Shown here in pieces: positions 50,784-50,909 of a stretch of 50,909 bases of DNA (its first letter is position 1; every line of letters begins with the position of its first letter). The notes under the pieces were generated by a model, which worked only from the letters and a program-made list of their open reading frames with translations, did not search any database and was not told the origin of the DNA. The stretch lies in assembly GCA_043747745.1 (NCBI GenBank), contig JAYTOP010000071.1, forward strand, positions 1 through 50,909. Reading direction: 5' to 3'. The translations under genes and the position numbers were made by a program. The stretch is from SZAS-103 sp043747745. GTDB taxonomy: Bacteria > Pseudomonadota > Gammaproteobacteria > Xanthomonadales > Xanthomonadaceae.

Positions 50784-50909
50784 CTAGTGGCCTGTAACGA
50801 TTGAAGTGGAAGTAATGCGTCGGGTGGGGTCGAAGTACTTCCACTTTACGGGTTTGGGCTGTTCGTTGTAGTGACGGATGTAGCGCATGAGCTTTCTCTT
50901 CAAGTCGGG
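50784..50909 (-). CDS. Partial IS630-type transposase, C-terminal end
   Basis: The last 41 residues of a different IS630-family transposase read in from the right edge: DLKRKLMRYIRHYNEQPKPVK, then WKYFDPTRRI, ending at a TAG. The TAG stop coincides with the TA target of the complete IS630 element, so that element inserted exactly at the end of this gene. The rest lies outside the window. Confidence 0.75.
   Translation of the reverse strand, partial: PDLKRKLMRYIRHYNEQPKPVKWKYFDPTRRITSTSIVTGH

Larger units (their letters stand above)
49593..50784 (-). mobile_element. IS630-family insertion sequence, complete
   Basis: A 1,192-bp element. Its ends are imperfect inverted repeats of about 29 bp (22 matches), both starting GTACA and both carrying GGAACATA at positions 22-29. 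TA dinucleotides flank it directly (49591-49592, 50785-50786), the target duplication expected of this family. It encodes a transposase in two overlapping frames. Its left repeat overlaps the transposase stop. Confidence 0.9.

Overview
The window is about 51 kb of GC-rich, gene-dense bacterial chromosome. The gene set fits a gammaproteobacterium of the order Xanthomonadales (Lysobacterales), perhaps Rhodanobacteraceae-like: fused RlmKL methyltransferase, PurT, Bpt, MinCDE, an M2 dipeptidase lipoprotein, a Bcr/CflA transporter, and palindromic intergenic repeats. This placement is inferred from gene content; no rRNA or complete marker set is present.

Layout. Positions 1-50 hold the 3' end of a tRNA (probably tRNA-Ser) and its terminator. 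Positions 0.2-14.8 kb are mostly housekeeping and metabolic genes: an amidohydrolase, a RidA-like protein, a PepSY protein, an M20 peptidase with a DUF5329 partner, pirin, a SAM methyltransferase, rlmKL coupled to a small hydrolase, an AmpD-like amidase, tesB, a six-EF-hand protein, bpt and purT. Positions 14.8-21.75 kb are different in character. A WYL-domain regulator is divergent from six minus-strand genes: a double-AAA ATPase, a small membrane protein, a PD-(D/E)XK-like nuclease, and three proteins I do not recognise. Part of the block is visibly AT-richer than its surroundings and a gene remnant lies at its right edge. It looks like an acquired module, plausibly anti-phage defence, and is the best candidate here for an undescribed system.

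Positions 22-27 kb carry an SPFH-domain operon with two very small genes (a 25-residue membrane peptide and an Arc-like ribbon-helix-helix protein), a DUF3887/alpha-beta hydrolase, a PH-domain gene broken by a 7-bp duplication, a VanY-type peptidase and a DNA glycosylase with a basic repeat tail. Positions 27-34.3 kb are a minus-strand run: DUF423, a GldG/GldF/GldA-like ABC system, an SRPBCC membrane protein and a DesKR-type two-component system. Positions 34.4-37.9 kb are an overlapping gene string GNAT-minC-minD-minE, in which MinD appears to carry a long repeat-rich N-terminal extension, followed by a small HEXXH protein. Positions 38-49.2 kb hold a secreted GH44 glucanase with PKD and FN3 modules, two convergent diguanylate cyclase genes that are both broken, an M2 peptidase, DUF1304, an MFS exporter and an Atm1-type ABC exporter. 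The right end carries a complete IS630-family element with inverted repeats and a TA duplication, inserted at the stop codon of another IS630-type transposase that runs off the window.

A recurring theme is short tandem duplication: 7, 8, 9 and 15 bp units occur inside coding sequences. Two of them break genes; three are in frame.
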